This document shows, piece after piece, positions 26,511-35,268 of a stretch of 64,000 bases of DNA; the stretch's first letter is position 1; every line of letters starts with the position of its first letter. The stretch is from Ectobacillus polymachus (lineage in GTDB: Bacteria; Bacillota; Bacilli; Bacillales; Bacillaceae_G): contig NZ_JBLREB010000001.1 of the NCBI RefSeq assembly GCF_048159605.1, positions 124,001 to 188,000 of the forward strand. The letters run 5' to 3'. The notes under the pieces were generated by a model. It was not told the origin of the DNA, did not search any database, and saw only the letters and a program-made list of their open reading frames with translations. A program made the position numbers and the translations under genes.

Positions 26511-27341
26511 TTACTTCTGAGACGGTTCTACATATGTAACATCAAATTTATTTTCTAATTTGTCGATAATTTGTTTAGCGTTTTTAAAGTCTGTGTCGGC
26601 AATATCCACTTGTTCCGTTAGTGTCTGATTAGTATCTGTACTATTACCACCAAATTGTTGAAGTATTGCAACTTGCTTATCGAGAGAAGATTGTAAATAT
26701 TGTAATGCCAAATGTAGTGAAGACTCTTCATCATTATTAAGAACTTTACTGTAATTATTTATTTCAGATTGAAGTTGATTTAAAGGCTTATATGTAAAAC
26801 TATTAATAAGACTTATATCATCTTTAGCATTTTTAATTTTTTCCTCTGTGGTTTTAGAATTATCACTGTTAATGTCTACATACATATGTAATTTATTGTT
26901 ACTGCTTTGAAGGTCGGTTGAATCCATTATTAAATGCAAGTCATTCATAAATACTTCTTTATAGATTGTTTTGCTGGAATTCATACGTTTTTTAGCTTGT
27001 AATGCTTCTTCATTTGATAATGATTCAGTATTTTTTTCTAAATCAGTAATGGATTTCTTCATATATTCAGTATCATTCATTTTAATTTTAGTAGAACTAT
27101 TGATGGATTCTGCAATAATATTTATTTTATGTTCATATTGCTGAAATTCGTCTGACTTTAAGTAACCATTTTTTTTAGTTATATCATTTATTTCATCTGT
27201 ATCTTTTTTTAATTCAGAGATAATTTCATCTTTAGCTACTTTTCCATTTGTATCATTACTTGTATATTGTGAACTGCAACCTGTAATTCCTATGATACAT
27301 AACAAAATAAATGACGAAAATATAATTTTTTTGTATAACAT
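26511..27341 (-). CDS. Putative lipoprotein with helical extracellular domain
   Basis: A 276-residue lipoprotein. It has a hydrophobic signal with lipobox (IGITGC), then a Ser/Asn-rich linker and a long helical, Asn/Lys/Glu-rich region. No catalytic motif; probably a surface or spore-associated helical bundle. AGGAGG precedes ATG 27341. The upstream gene on the same strand ends 41 bp away, so the two form an operon. Family not recognised. Confidence 0.7.
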   Translation of the reverse strand: MLYKKIIFSSFILLCIIGITGCSSQYTSNDTNGKVAKDEIISELKKDTDEINDITKKNGYLKSDEFQQYEHKINIIAESINSSTKIKMNDTEYMKKSITDLEKNTESLSNEEALQAKKRMNSSKTIYKEVFMNDLHLIMDSTDLQSSNNKLHMYVDINSDNSKTTEEKIKNAKDDISLINSFTYKPLNQLQSEINNYSKVLNNDEESSLHLALQYLQSSLDKQVAILQQFGGNSTDTNQTLTEQVDIADTDFKNAKQIIDKLENKFDVTYVEPSQK

Positions 27342-27382
27342 ATGTGCCTCCTAATTCAATTAAACATCGTATTTAGATGTGG

Positions 27383-28237
27383 CTATTCAATAACAATGCT
27401 CCAGTCTCCATCTGCCTTTATGGAAAAGCCATTTAATCCATCTGAAAAATCTTCTCTTGTACTTCCACTGTAGCTTCCAATTTCATTAACAATTCCTTTT
27501 CCATTTTCCAGGGAATCGACAATGAAGTTAGAGTCACCAGAATGTCGTAATGTTAATTTATGTGAACCACTTGTAATATTAAAGAAAACTACATCATCCC
27601 CATGTCCATTTAAAGTGGTCGGAGCATTTTGAATCGTGTCTGGATTGGGACCTTGCGTTATAATTGCATTCCAATCGCCATCCGCTTTAATATTTAAATA
27701 GTAATCTCCATCACTAGGAATATTAGTTATTACTTTTCCTTTATAATTTCCTATCTCATTTACTAAACCCTGATTACCACTACCACTCATGTCAACCATA
27801 AAGTTTGAATCACCGTTGTGTGTGAATTCAAATATAGCAAATCCTTTTTTTAGTTTAATAGGATCAGTAGCAGTATCCCCATGTCCGTTTATTTGTTGCT
27901 TGGATGCTAAGTAAATGTCATTCATAGCTTGTTTCTCATTTTCTAAATTTGAAGACTTTTGAGTACTTGTATCGTTTGAGGTATTGGTATTATCTGATAC
28001 ATTTTGTGTAGTATCTTCTTGTGAAGGTGAGAGGGATGAATTATTTTCTGAGTTGTATGTATTGTCATTAGCAATAGTCATGCAAAAACCGATAAAAAAA
28101 AGGAATACTGATACTGAAAATACAATAATATTTCGTTTTATTTTTCCGTTGCTGTTTTTTATAGAAAATGCAAGCATTATTCCAAAGATAATACATAATA
28201 TTAAGGATAAAATTGTAAAAAACCTCACGATATTCAC
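27383..28237 (-). CDS. Membrane-anchored protein with two tandem extracellular repeats
   Basis: Up to 284 residues. Two N-terminal membrane helices are followed by a Ser/Thr/Asn linker. Then come two copies of a ~75-residue module: NGHGD...GDSNFMVDM...GLVNEIGNYKG...IKADGDW, and again NGHGD...GDSNFIVD...GIVNEIGSYSG...IKADGDW. The repeated D/N/G motifs suggest a small beta-sandwich, perhaps with metal or sugar binding (inference). Start is GTG 28237 or GTG 28228. An upstream minus-strand promoter fits either. Followed by a lipoprotein gene. Confidence 0.7.
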   Translation of the reverse strand: MNIVRFFTILSLILCIIFGIMLAFSIKNSNGKIKRNIIVFSVSVFLFFIGFCMTIANDNTYNSENNSSLSPSQEDTTQNVSDNTNTSNDTSTQKSSNLENEKQAMNDIYLASKQQINGHGDTATDPIKLKKGFAIFEFTHNGDSNFMVDMSGSGNQGLVNEIGNYKGKVITNIPSDGDYYLNIKADGDWNAIITQGPNPDTIQNAPTTLNGHGDDVVFFNITSGSHKLTLRHSGDSNFIVDSLENGKGIVNEIGSYSGSTREDFSDGLNGFSIKADGDWSIVIE

Positions 28238-28277
28238 TCTTTTCTATGCAATGTAAATTAATAACATAATAATGCAT

Positions 28278-28307
28278 ATTATAATAATATAATAATACAT
28301 ATTACAA
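28278..28307 (-). promoter_or_regulatory. Sigma-A promoter of the repeat-protein/lipoprotein operon
   Basis: Minus strand TTGTAA, 18 bp, TATAAT, inside AT-rich imperfect direct repeats (ATAATGCATATTATAAT and ATAATACATATTACAAT). Confidence 0.55.
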
Positions 28308-28559
28308 TAATATTTTTCAATAATATTTTGTAAGATTTTATATTATATCTATGGTATTCATATATTGTAATGTTGAAATAAATGAAGGAATTTCAATAAA
28401 TATGCACAGTGAATTTAGCTTAAAAGTTCAATTTATTTCTATTAACAAAAACTATGATACTGTTTTACAAAATCAATAAGTACTAAATGAAACAGATTTT
28501 CAAAAAAATTAGTAACATTTGGGTAAGTTAAGTCAGTGTACTGAAATAAGAAAAATTTA

Positions 28560-28596
28560 ACTACCTGTTCCCTATAGAACATAGAGAACAGGTAGT
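28560..28596 (-). terminator. Terminator of repeat-unit copy 1
   Basis: ACTACCTGTTC / GAACAGGTAGT perfect 11-bp stem; on the minus strand it is followed by TAAATTTTTC. The homologous, imperfect hairpin in copy 2 is at 36738-36780. Confidence 0.7.
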
Positions 28597-28657
28597 CTAG
28601 GTGTTTTGAAATGTGGCACATTTTAAGGGTGCACTTTAATTGCATAGTTTTTTAGTA

Positions 28658-28892
28658 TTAGAACTCGAATAACGATAGATAAGTCTTAAATTTCCTTTTT
28701 TAGACTAGCTTATATAAGAATCCAAATGATATGTAAAATACAAAATGTTATGAGGTGATGATTAGCAGCAGAATCTTACCTTGTTTTCTTTTCAATAGGT
28801 TTATCACTCTTACCCATACTTTATATATCATGATTGGAAAGGAAATGATAACAAAAGGAAGGCATAATAACCCCTATAAGAAAGAAAAACAT
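28658..28892 (-). pseudogene. Decayed copy of the small membrane protein gene at 36840
   Basis: The minus strand from 28892 reads MFFFLIGVIM, matching the intact copy, then a one-base insertion shifts the frame and a stop follows after 23 codons. A ~24-bp insertion lies further on. The region 28238-29146 otherwise holds no gene. Confidence 0.7.
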
Positions 28893-29146
28893 TACAATTG
28901 AAACACCTTATAATATAACGTTTCCAATCATTATTGCTATAGCTATAAAAATATATTTTATATAACTCAATATATTTTTATTCATTTCTATCCTACTACT
29001 TTTAGGAGTATTGAGTTATGTAAAGGAGAAAGAAACGAACAACTATTTAATCATAACAAGCTATAAATAATCATAAAAAATCACGTATACCCATTCGATG
29101 TTTGGTTTACCTTATTAGTAATTGAATACATAGGAGGATGGGATTC

Positions 29147-29476
29147 ATGTTGAAAAGTGCTTCACTTTGGTCTGGAATCATTGCCGGTGGAATTTCTCAA
29201 ATGAAAGATACGAAAGCTATGTCAGATGGGTTACTATCTAAAAAAAGGTATGCAGTCCATACATCTAAGAATGTCGTTGGATCTGTTGGTATTGCTGCTG
29301 GAATTGAATATGGAGCATTGGTAGGTACTTCCATTTTACCAGGTGTGGGCACGATAATCGGCTCAATTGTAGGAGGAATGGTTGGCGATGGTTTAGGTTC
29401 TTATTTAGGTATGCAAACAGGCGAGTTGCTGTTTGGTATGAATGAAAGAACGCAGGAGAATACCATTGTATTCTAG
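29147..29476 (+). CDS. Small glycine-zipper membrane protein
   Basis: A 109-residue protein from ATG 29147; AGGAGG 29132-29137 is too close to ATG 29138. The middle is a glycine-zipper-like double hairpin with regular Gly spacing (GSVGIAAGIEYGALVGTSILPGVGTIIGSIVGGMVGDGLGS shown only as composition: G every 3-4 residues), suited to membrane-embedded oligomers. The N-terminal part is amphipathic with KKRYAVHTSKN. It faces, across a shared terminator, the YtxH-like gene beside the double P-type ATPase, so it may belong to that system. Confidence 0.7.
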   Translation: MLKSASLWSGIIAGGISQMKDTKAMSDGLLSKKRYAVHTSKNVVGSVGIAAGIEYGALVGTSILPGVGTIIGSIVGGMVGDGLGSYLGMQTGELLFGMNERTQENTIVF

Positions 29477-29490
29477 ATCTTTACGAAATG

Positions 29491-29536
29491 AAAAAGAAGC
29501 GTATCAGTGCTTGTAGCAATGATGCGCTTCTTTTTT
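29491..29536. terminator. Bidirectional terminator
   Basis: AAGAAGCGTATCA / TGATGCGCTTCTT stem flanked by A-rich and T-rich tracts, serving the two convergent small genes. Confidence 0.88.
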
Positions 29537-29974
29537 TTAGTGAAGTTGGTTTTCAATCTCATTTAACTTTTCTTTAATTTTATTATTATCCATTACATTA
29601 CATGTATTAGAATCATTATTATTTTCTGGTGTTTGATTTGTTTGTTCGGAATTCGTTCCTATATCATTGAATGCAGCTTTTGTCTTTTGAACTATACTTT
29701 CAAGTCCTTCTTTCATTGCATGCCCCGTTTCTTGAATGGACTGTGGCAGATTCATATGTTCTTTCTCTGGATTTGCTTCATCTATAATAGAGCCTAATTG
29801 TTTTACAGCACATGTAGTTGCATCCCTTACTTGGTTTCCAAGTGCGAGAACCGTTCCTGCTCCTTTTACAAGAAGTCTTCTTGTACCTTGCCTTGCTCGG
29901 GGAGAAAGTACAAGCAACAAAGTAGCTGATGTCAGAATAAGTCCAACAGGATTATTGATTAATCTTTTATACAT
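29537..29974 (-). CDS. YtxH-like small membrane protein
   Basis: A 145-residue protein. One N-terminal membrane helix (VGLILTSATLLLVL) is followed by SPRARQGTRRLLVKGAG, then an amphipathic helical region and a polar Asn/Glu-rich tail. It resembles YtxH or DUF-type proteins that sit beside P-type ATPases. GGAGG precedes ATG 29974. It is divergent from the ATPase gene, with a 182-bp shared spacer, which suggests common control. Confidence 0.65.
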   Translation of the reverse strand: MYKRLINNPVGLILTSATLLLVLSPRARQGTRRLLVKGAGTVLALGNQVRDATTCAVKQLGSIIDEANPEKEHMNLPQSIQETGHAMKEGLESIVQKTKAAFNDIGTNSEQTNQTPENNNDSNTCNVMDNNKIKEKLNEIENQLH

Positions 29975-30038
29975 GGTGGGTCCTCCTTAACTTATATTTA
30001 ACTTTAATCGTTTCCAATATTGTTTTTATTAATACTGC

Positions 30039-30066
30039 TTACATTATTTTTTATTTCTTGTATAGT
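30039..30066 (+). promoter_or_regulatory. Putative promoter of the double P-type ATPase operon
   Basis: TTACAT, 16 bp, TATAGT, giving a leader of about 85 nt. Confidence 0.45.
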
Positions 30067-30156
30067 GAAAAAACAAATTGCTCATAATACCATGTATGTA
30101 AAAAAAGTAACCTGTAACAAGAAAGCAAGGAATACAAGAGAGAAGGGGCATGATTT

Positions 30157-33100
30157 ATGCAAGACATATTGCATAAACCGTATTCTCAGCTACCTGGAAG
30201 AATAAGAACTGAGATATACGGTTTAAGGGATCATTCATATGTGAAGGAAAAATTTGAGACTATTTTTTCTTCCATTGAAGGAGTCATACTCGCTACGGCG
30301 AGTACAATTACAGGAAATATCTTACTTATTTATGATGAATCTCAAATTTCAGTCGATATCCTAAATCTTTTCCTTCACAAGTTTGAAGAGGTTCTTTTTC
30401 GAAAATTTGAAAAAGAACATGTAGCTATTTCGGAGATTGCTGCTGGAACAAGAGATGATGGCACACCTACTGTACCATTGGGTAATGAACCAAGCTTTTC
30501 TAAAATTAAAAATCTCCTTTACATGCCTACTCAAACGCCAAATGGAAATAGCATGTCATCGGAAGACGAAAAAGTCCCTTTCCCTCTTGTTTTATCTGTT
30601 GGTGGATTAGGAATTCTAGGGATAAAACAATTATTGTTTGGAAGATCAAGCTTGGCTAGACACCCTGTTCCTTTTTATCTAAGCGGACTTCTTGCTATAA
30701 GTACAGGTTATCCGTTTATCAAACGAGGTCTAGCGAATATACAGAAAAAAAAGGGGATAAACATTGATTTCATTTTAGGTGCTGGGGCTTTATCTTTGGC
30801 ATTAGTAAGGGAAAACTTAGTCGTATTAGCTGGTTTAAGCATGTTACAGTATTTAAATTGGAAACGGCAGAAAAAGGAAGAAGATATTTTAGAACCGAAT
30901 TATATTTCAACAGAAATGCAACAATATAGCCAAACAATGAGTGTAGCAGGAGTTGGAGCTGCAGCTGTTAGCTTGGCACTCTCACTTAATCCGATTACAG
31001 CTTTCTCTGTATTACTCGCTGCCAATCCTCGTCCCATTACTTTATCAACAGAGTACACGTGGAAGCAGGCTGAGTATATAGCTAGAGAGGAGAAACTAGA
31101 TGTTCCATTGAATGGATCTTTTCATCAACTATCACATGTTAAGACAATCGTCTTTGATGATGCAGATATGTTAATAGAAAATGGAAGAATACGTTCGGAA
31201 TATGCAGTGTGTTTCGAACAATTACGTAACGAAGAAATGCAAATTTCCGTGTTACATAACAAAAAACAAATCAATCTTGAGAAACTGCAAGAACGATTAC
31301 ACAAAGACTATAATCTTCCTATGGTAGATGTTACGAGAGCTTTTCCAAAACAAAGAGAAGATGTGCTATTTGTATTCGATCAAGCTCTGAATCGATCAGA
31401 TAATATTATTTCCTATTATCCTTCCATTCCTAGCTCTCAGTTTGCTTCTATATGTAAGAACCTTTCCCTTGCAAAAGCATTAAATAAAAAAGTGCAAAGA
31501 AACTTTCGAGTTACAAAAATATGGAATACTGTAGGGGCAGTAATGGCTGCATCACTTGCAAGGAATGCACCGCTTATTCCATTAGTCGGAGATGCGTTAA
31601 ACTTAGTATTTATGTCACGTTCAAACCGCTGGATTGATAAAAAGATGCGGCGGGAAAAACAATCTTCCAAACAAATCGCTACAGAAGAAAAAAGCGAAAG
31701 AAGTGCATGGCATACAATGGAGGGTGATCAGGTCGTATCCTTATTCCAAAGTGACATAGTTCATGGTTTATCTAGTCATGCAATTGATACTGCTTTTCAA
31801 AAGTATGGGAAAAATGAACTCATTAGTAAACCACGACCGCATTGGATATACGGTTACCTCTCACAATTTAAAGAATTTACTACCATTATTTTAGGTTCAA
31901 CCGCGTTGTTAAGTATACTTAGTGGACATTTAATTGATGGAATCATAATGGGAACGATTCTTCTTTTTAATGCTGGAGTTGGCACTATACAAGAAAGAAA
32001 AGCAGAGCAAGCAGTAGAAACACTAACGAAATTTGTCCCACCAGATTGTCATGTGATCCGTGATGGGAAAGAACAACAAATTCCAGCTTCTGACCTTTTG
32101 CCTGGTGATATCATTTTACTTGAAGCTGGGGATCGAGTACCAGCCGATATCCGATTGTTAGAAAATTGGAACGTAGAAGTAAATGAATCAGCGTTAACAG
32201 GAGAATCCCTCCCTGTAAAGAAAGAAGCGGAAAAGGTTGAGGAGCATACAGGGCTGGCTGATCGGCGTAACCTACTTTACCTAGGCACACATATAACGCG
32301 TGGAAAATTAAAAGGGATTGTAGTTGAAACGGGTAGTCGGACTGAGATGGGACATTTGCTGACGATGTTATCTGAAGAAGAAATAGAAGATACACCATTA
32401 CAAAAGCAAGTTACAGCTATTAGTAAAACCTTTATGAAAGTTGCATTAGTTGCCGGAAGTTTCGTGTTTCTTGCAGGATTATTAAGAGGGATGCCGCTAG
32501 GACAATTAGGCATCACGTCGGTTGCACTTGTTTCATCTGCAATTCCAGAGGGCTTACCTGTAACAATAACGATCGCGTTAACTGCTGGAATACTACGAAT
32601 GGCGAAGAAAAACACAGTGATTCGTAAATTATCTTCTTTGGAGACGTTAGGAAGAGTTACTGTAGTATGCTCCGATAAAACAGGAACGTTAACAAAGAAT
32701 GAAATGACAGTGAAAAAGATAGCTACCGTACGTTCTATCTATGATGTGTCAGGTAATGGTTATATACCAGAAGGAAAAATATGTGATTGTAATGGTGAAG
32801 ATGTAGAGTGTGAAGAATTAAATCAACTTTTGATGATAGGTATGCTTTGCAATAATTCTAAATTGGATAAGCAAGAAGATGGATGGGAAATGGTCGGGGA
32901 TCCAACGGAAGGTGCTATTTTAACGTTAGCAGGAAAACGAGCAAAATGGGTCCAAGATCATACGCGATGGAAGCGCATTTATGAAGTGCCATTCGATTCA
33001 AAAGATAGAAAAATGAGTGTTGTTTGTACAGAGGATAAAAATAATAAAGAAGATTGCTATTTGATGACAAAAGGGTCTATTGAGAAAATATTGGAAAAAT

Positions 33101-34398
33101 GTACAACTTATCAACAAAACGGAAAAGCCTATCTATTAACAGAAGAAATTAAAAATGAGATTTTAAAACAAAATGACGAGTTTGCTGATCAGGCCTTACG
33201 TGTCTTAGCTTTTGCCTATCGACCACTAATGGAAAGACCAAAAGATGGCTGTTTGGATGATATCGATCAAGATCTTATTTATGTTGGAATGGTTGGTATG
33301 ATGGACCCACCGAAAGATGACGTTCAAAAAAGTGTAGAAGAATCGATTGCACTTGGAATCAAACCGATTATGATTACTGGCGATCATCCTAAAACAGCCT
33401 TAGCAATTGCGAAAAACATTGGTATTTGGAATGAATCACAGAAAATAGTAACGGGTAATGAATTAGATGAACTATCTGAAGAAGAGTTACGAAAGGAAAT
33501 TAACAATATTGCCATTTTTGCAAGGGTAACACCCGAGCATAAATTAAAAATTATTACCACGTTGCAACAGGCCGGACATATTGTTGCGATGACAGGAGAT
33601 GGCGTAAACGATTCACCGGCTATTAAACGTGCTGATGTCGGGATTGCAATGGGAGTATCCGGTACACAAGTAACAAAAGAATCAGCAGATATGATTTTGC
33701 AAAATGATGGATTCAGTTCCATTATCGAAGGGGTAAAGGAAGGAAGAACAATCATCGGCAACATTAGAAAAGCACTTGGTTGTTTATTAAGCGGAAATTT
33801 AGCTGAAATCGTTGTTACGAGTACAGCAGTTATCGCCGGCTTGCCTCTTCCAATCATACCGGTACAAATCTTGTTAATGAACTTGTTAACGGATGCATTG
33901 CCTGCGATGGTGTTAGCTATAAATCCAGGAAATAAGGCATTGCAAACGAAGCGCCAAGGAATAGCTGATAAGGAACTTTATTCGCAAGTGATCACGAGAG
34001 GTATTTTATTAGGGGCTGGTTCTGTCGGATTGTTTGTTGCAAGCTTAGCTGCTGGATTACCGCTCGGAGTAGCACAAACAACGGCATTTGCTGCACTTGT
34101 TGCAGGACAATTAGTACAAACCTTCTCATGGCGCCAAGAAAATTCTGCTGAATCGATCAAGGATTGGTCAAAGGATAAATTTTTACTTGGAGCTTTAGGT
34201 GTATCATGGGCGGCTATGTTAGCTGCAATTTATGTCCCTATGTTTGCAGGTGTATTCCAAACAACAGCATTACCTTTAGCTGCTTGGGTGCCAATCCTCG
34301 CTGTTGCGGGTGGATCAGCACTGATCGTTAAACCATTAACAAAAATATGGAGTAATCAAAAAGGTTTAGAGAATCCTATCGGCTTGGCTGCTGCTTAA
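30157..34398 (+). CDS. Double-headed cation P-type ATPase (degenerate N-terminal half plus calcium-type C-terminal half)
   Basis: A 1413-residue fusion. Residues 1-90 resemble a heavy-metal-associated domain without CxxC. Residues about 140-515 look like the core of a P1B-type ATPase, but the phosphorylation motif is lost: KTIVFDDADM with D334 where DKTGT is expected. From about 518 a full P2-type ATPase follows: LTGES near 680, PEGLP at 797-801, phospho-site SDKTGTLT (D840), ITGDHP, and TGDGVND. Calcium-site residues of SERCA have counterparts: E798 (E309), N1214/E1217 in NLAE (N768/E771), and N1242/T1245/D1246 in NLLTD (N796/T799/D800). AGAAGGGG precedes ATG 30157. It resembles mycobacterial CtpI/CtpH-like giants. 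Likely exports Ca2+ or a similar cation. Confidence 0.85.
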   Translation: MQDILHKPYSQLPGRIRTEIYGLRDHSYVKEKFETIFSSIEGVILATASTITGNILLIYDESQISVDILNLFLHKFEEVLFRKFEKEHVAISEIAAGTRDDGTPTVPLGNEPSFSKIKNLLYMPTQTPNGNSMSSEDEKVPFPLVLSVGGLGILGIKQLLFGRSSLARHPVPFYLSGLLAISTGYPFIKRGLANIQKKKGINIDFILGAGALSLALVRENLVVLAGLSMLQYLNWKRQKKEEDILEPNYISTEMQQYSQTMSVAGVGAAAVSLALSLNPITAFSVLLAANPRPITLSTEYTWKQAEYIAREEKLDVPLNGSFHQLSHVKTIVFDDADMLIENGRIRSEYAVCFEQLRNEEMQISVLHNKKQINLEKLQERLHKDYNLPMVDVTRAFPKQREDVLFVFDQALNRSDNIISYYPSIPSSQFASICKNLSLAKALNKKVQRNFRVTKIWNTVGAVMAASLARNAPLIPLVGDALNLVFMSRSNRWIDKKMRREKQSSKQIATEEKSERSAWHTMEGDQVVSLFQSDIVHGLSSHAIDTAFQKYGKNELISKPRPHWIYGYLSQFKEFTTIILGSTALLSILSGHLIDGIIMGTILLFNAGVGTIQERKAEQAVETLTKFVPPDCHVIRDGKEQQIPASDLLPGDIILLEAGDRVPADIRLLENWNVEVNESALTGESLPVKKEAEKVEEHTGLADRRNLLYLGTHITRGKLKGIVVETGSRTEMGHLLTMLSEEEIEDTPLQKQVTAISKTFMKVALVAGSFVFLAGLLRGMPLGQLGITSVALVSSAIPEGLPVTITIALTAGILRMAKKNTVIRKLSSLETLGRVTVVCSDKTGTLTKNEMTVKKIATVRSIYDVSGNGYIPEGKICDCNGEDVECEELNQLLMIGMLCNNSKLDKQEDGWEMVGDPTEGAILTLAGKRAKWVQDHTRWKRIYEVPFDSKDRKMSVVCTEDKNNKEDCYLMTKGSIEKILEKCTTYQQNGKAYLLTEEIKNEILKQNDEFADQALRVLAFAYRPLMERPKDGCLDDIDQDLIYVGMVGMMDPPKDDVQKSVEESIALGIKPIMITGDHPKTALAIAKNIGIWNESQKIVTGNELDELSEEELRKEINNIAIFARVTPEHKLKIITTLQQAGHIVAMTGDGVNDSPAIKRADVGIAMGVSGTQVTKESADMILQNDGFSSIIEGVKEGRTIIGNIRKALGCLLSGNLAEIVVTSTAVIAGLPLPIIPVQILLMNLLTDALPAMVLAINPGNKALQTKRQGIADKELYSQVITRGILLGAGSVGLFVASLAAGLPLGVAQTTAFAALVAGQLVQTFSWRQENSAESIKDWSKDKFLLGALGVSWAAMLAAIYVPMFAGVFQTTALPLAAWVPILAVAGGSALIVKPLTKIWSNQKGLENPIGLAAA

Positions 34399-34509
34399 TT
34401 GTAAAGTTGCTTAATAATACCAAATTATTTTATAGACATTCCCTTTTAAAAAAGGAGGAGGTTCATCCTCCTCAACTGAAGGGTGCTCCCATTCGATTGG
34501 AGGTTTGTT

Positions 34510-34791
34510 ATGGTAGAGAAATATGTACACCGAGTGATTGTGGGTTCTGCGTTATTACTAGCAGCTACTGCTGTTATTCCTATTGCCAAAAAAACATTAC
34601 GGCCCATTGTAAGAGATTTATCAAAGCAGACAAAGTATTGGATCGTTTCTGCAAAGGAAGGGGTCGAGGACATTGTTGCAGAAGTTAAATTTGAAAGAAT
34701 GAAAAAACGATTAGATCAACAAAATGTTATTGAATGCGATGTATGTGATGTAGAAATCGTACCAAATACGAAGCAACGGATATTTCAGTAA
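34510..34791 (+). CDS. Small single-helix protein of the ATPase cluster (DUF1490/DUF5132-like)
   Basis: A 93-residue protein from ATG 34510 (GGAGG upstream). One membrane helix near the N-terminus (VIVGSALLLAATAVIPI) is followed by KKTLRPIVRDLSKQTKYW, a helical region, and a C-terminal CDVCD motif that could bind metal. Similar small proteins accompany metal P-type ATPases in actinobacteria. It is 110 bp after the ATPase stop with no terminator between, so it is probably in the same operon. Confidence 0.65.
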   Translation: MVEKYVHRVIVGSALLLAATAVIPIAKKTLRPIVRDLSKQTKYWIVSAKEGVEDIVAEVKFERMKKRLDQQNVIECDVCDVEIVPNTKQRIFQ

Positions 34792-34821
34792 TACGGGAAT
34801 GAAAATGAAAGGAGAAATATT

Positions 34822-35058
34822 TTGGGCAATCGAGATGAAGAGATTATCAATCAGTTAAAGCAAGCTCTTACCCATTTAGAACTTGCAGCTAACATTTCAA
34901 TCGATACGTTAAAGGAAGCGCCAGCATCCAAAAAAATTATAGTTGTCATTTGGGAAGAGTTTTTAAGCACATTTTTGGCTAGGGTAAAGGAAAAAGGGAA
35001 AGCAAACAACATAAATCCACTTAGTTTAGTATCATTTTCGAAGTTGTGGAAGTTTTAA
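34822..35058 (+). CDS. Small cytosolic protein, last gene of the ATPase operon
   Basis: A 78-residue protein with a TTG start after AAAGGAGAA. Helical (EEIINQLKQALTHLELAANISIDTL), no membrane segment, no motif recognised. It lies 30 bp after the preceding small gene and just before a strong terminator. Confidence 0.6.
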   Translation: MGNRDEEIINQLKQALTHLELAANISIDTLKEAPASKKIIVVIWEEFLSTFLARVKEKGKANNINPLSLVSFSKLWKF

Positions 35059-35117
35059 TTATAAAAAGGTACGGAACTGATTTACACAAACTTGTTACAC
35101 ATTAAATATAGGTAAAG

Positions 35118-35166
35118 AGGATAGATACAAGCAGAGAGAGATACTGCCTGTTCTATCCTTTTTTTG
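35118..35166 (+). terminator. Terminator of the ATPase operon
   Basis: AGGATAGA...CAAGCAG pairs with CTGCCTG...TCTATCCT, followed by eight Ts. Confidence 0.8.
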
Positions 35167-35268
35167 TACTACAAATGATTATTGCTTTTAATATTACAAG
35201 GAATCATTTACTTTTTAAGATATAATAATTACAAGTGTTTATTCAGCAAACAAGGGGGAACTAAAATA

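Larger units (their letters stand above)
28560..28985 (-). repeat. Duplicated ~400-bp small-membrane-gene unit, copy 1
   Basis: By eye it aligns over its whole length with 36738-37133, in the same orientation: hairpin, TCTAGGTGTTTTGA, CCGAATAACGATAGATA-like segment, small gene, and ATTGCTATAGCTAT-like tail. It contains an extra stretch of about 24 bp and small indels relative to copy 2. Confidence 0.75.

Noticed and set aside
28238..28560. AT-rich imperfect repeats as a CRISPR array or origin iterons
   Set aside because: Only two ~17-bp imperfect copies without spacers, overlapping a promoter; no cas or rep gene in the window.
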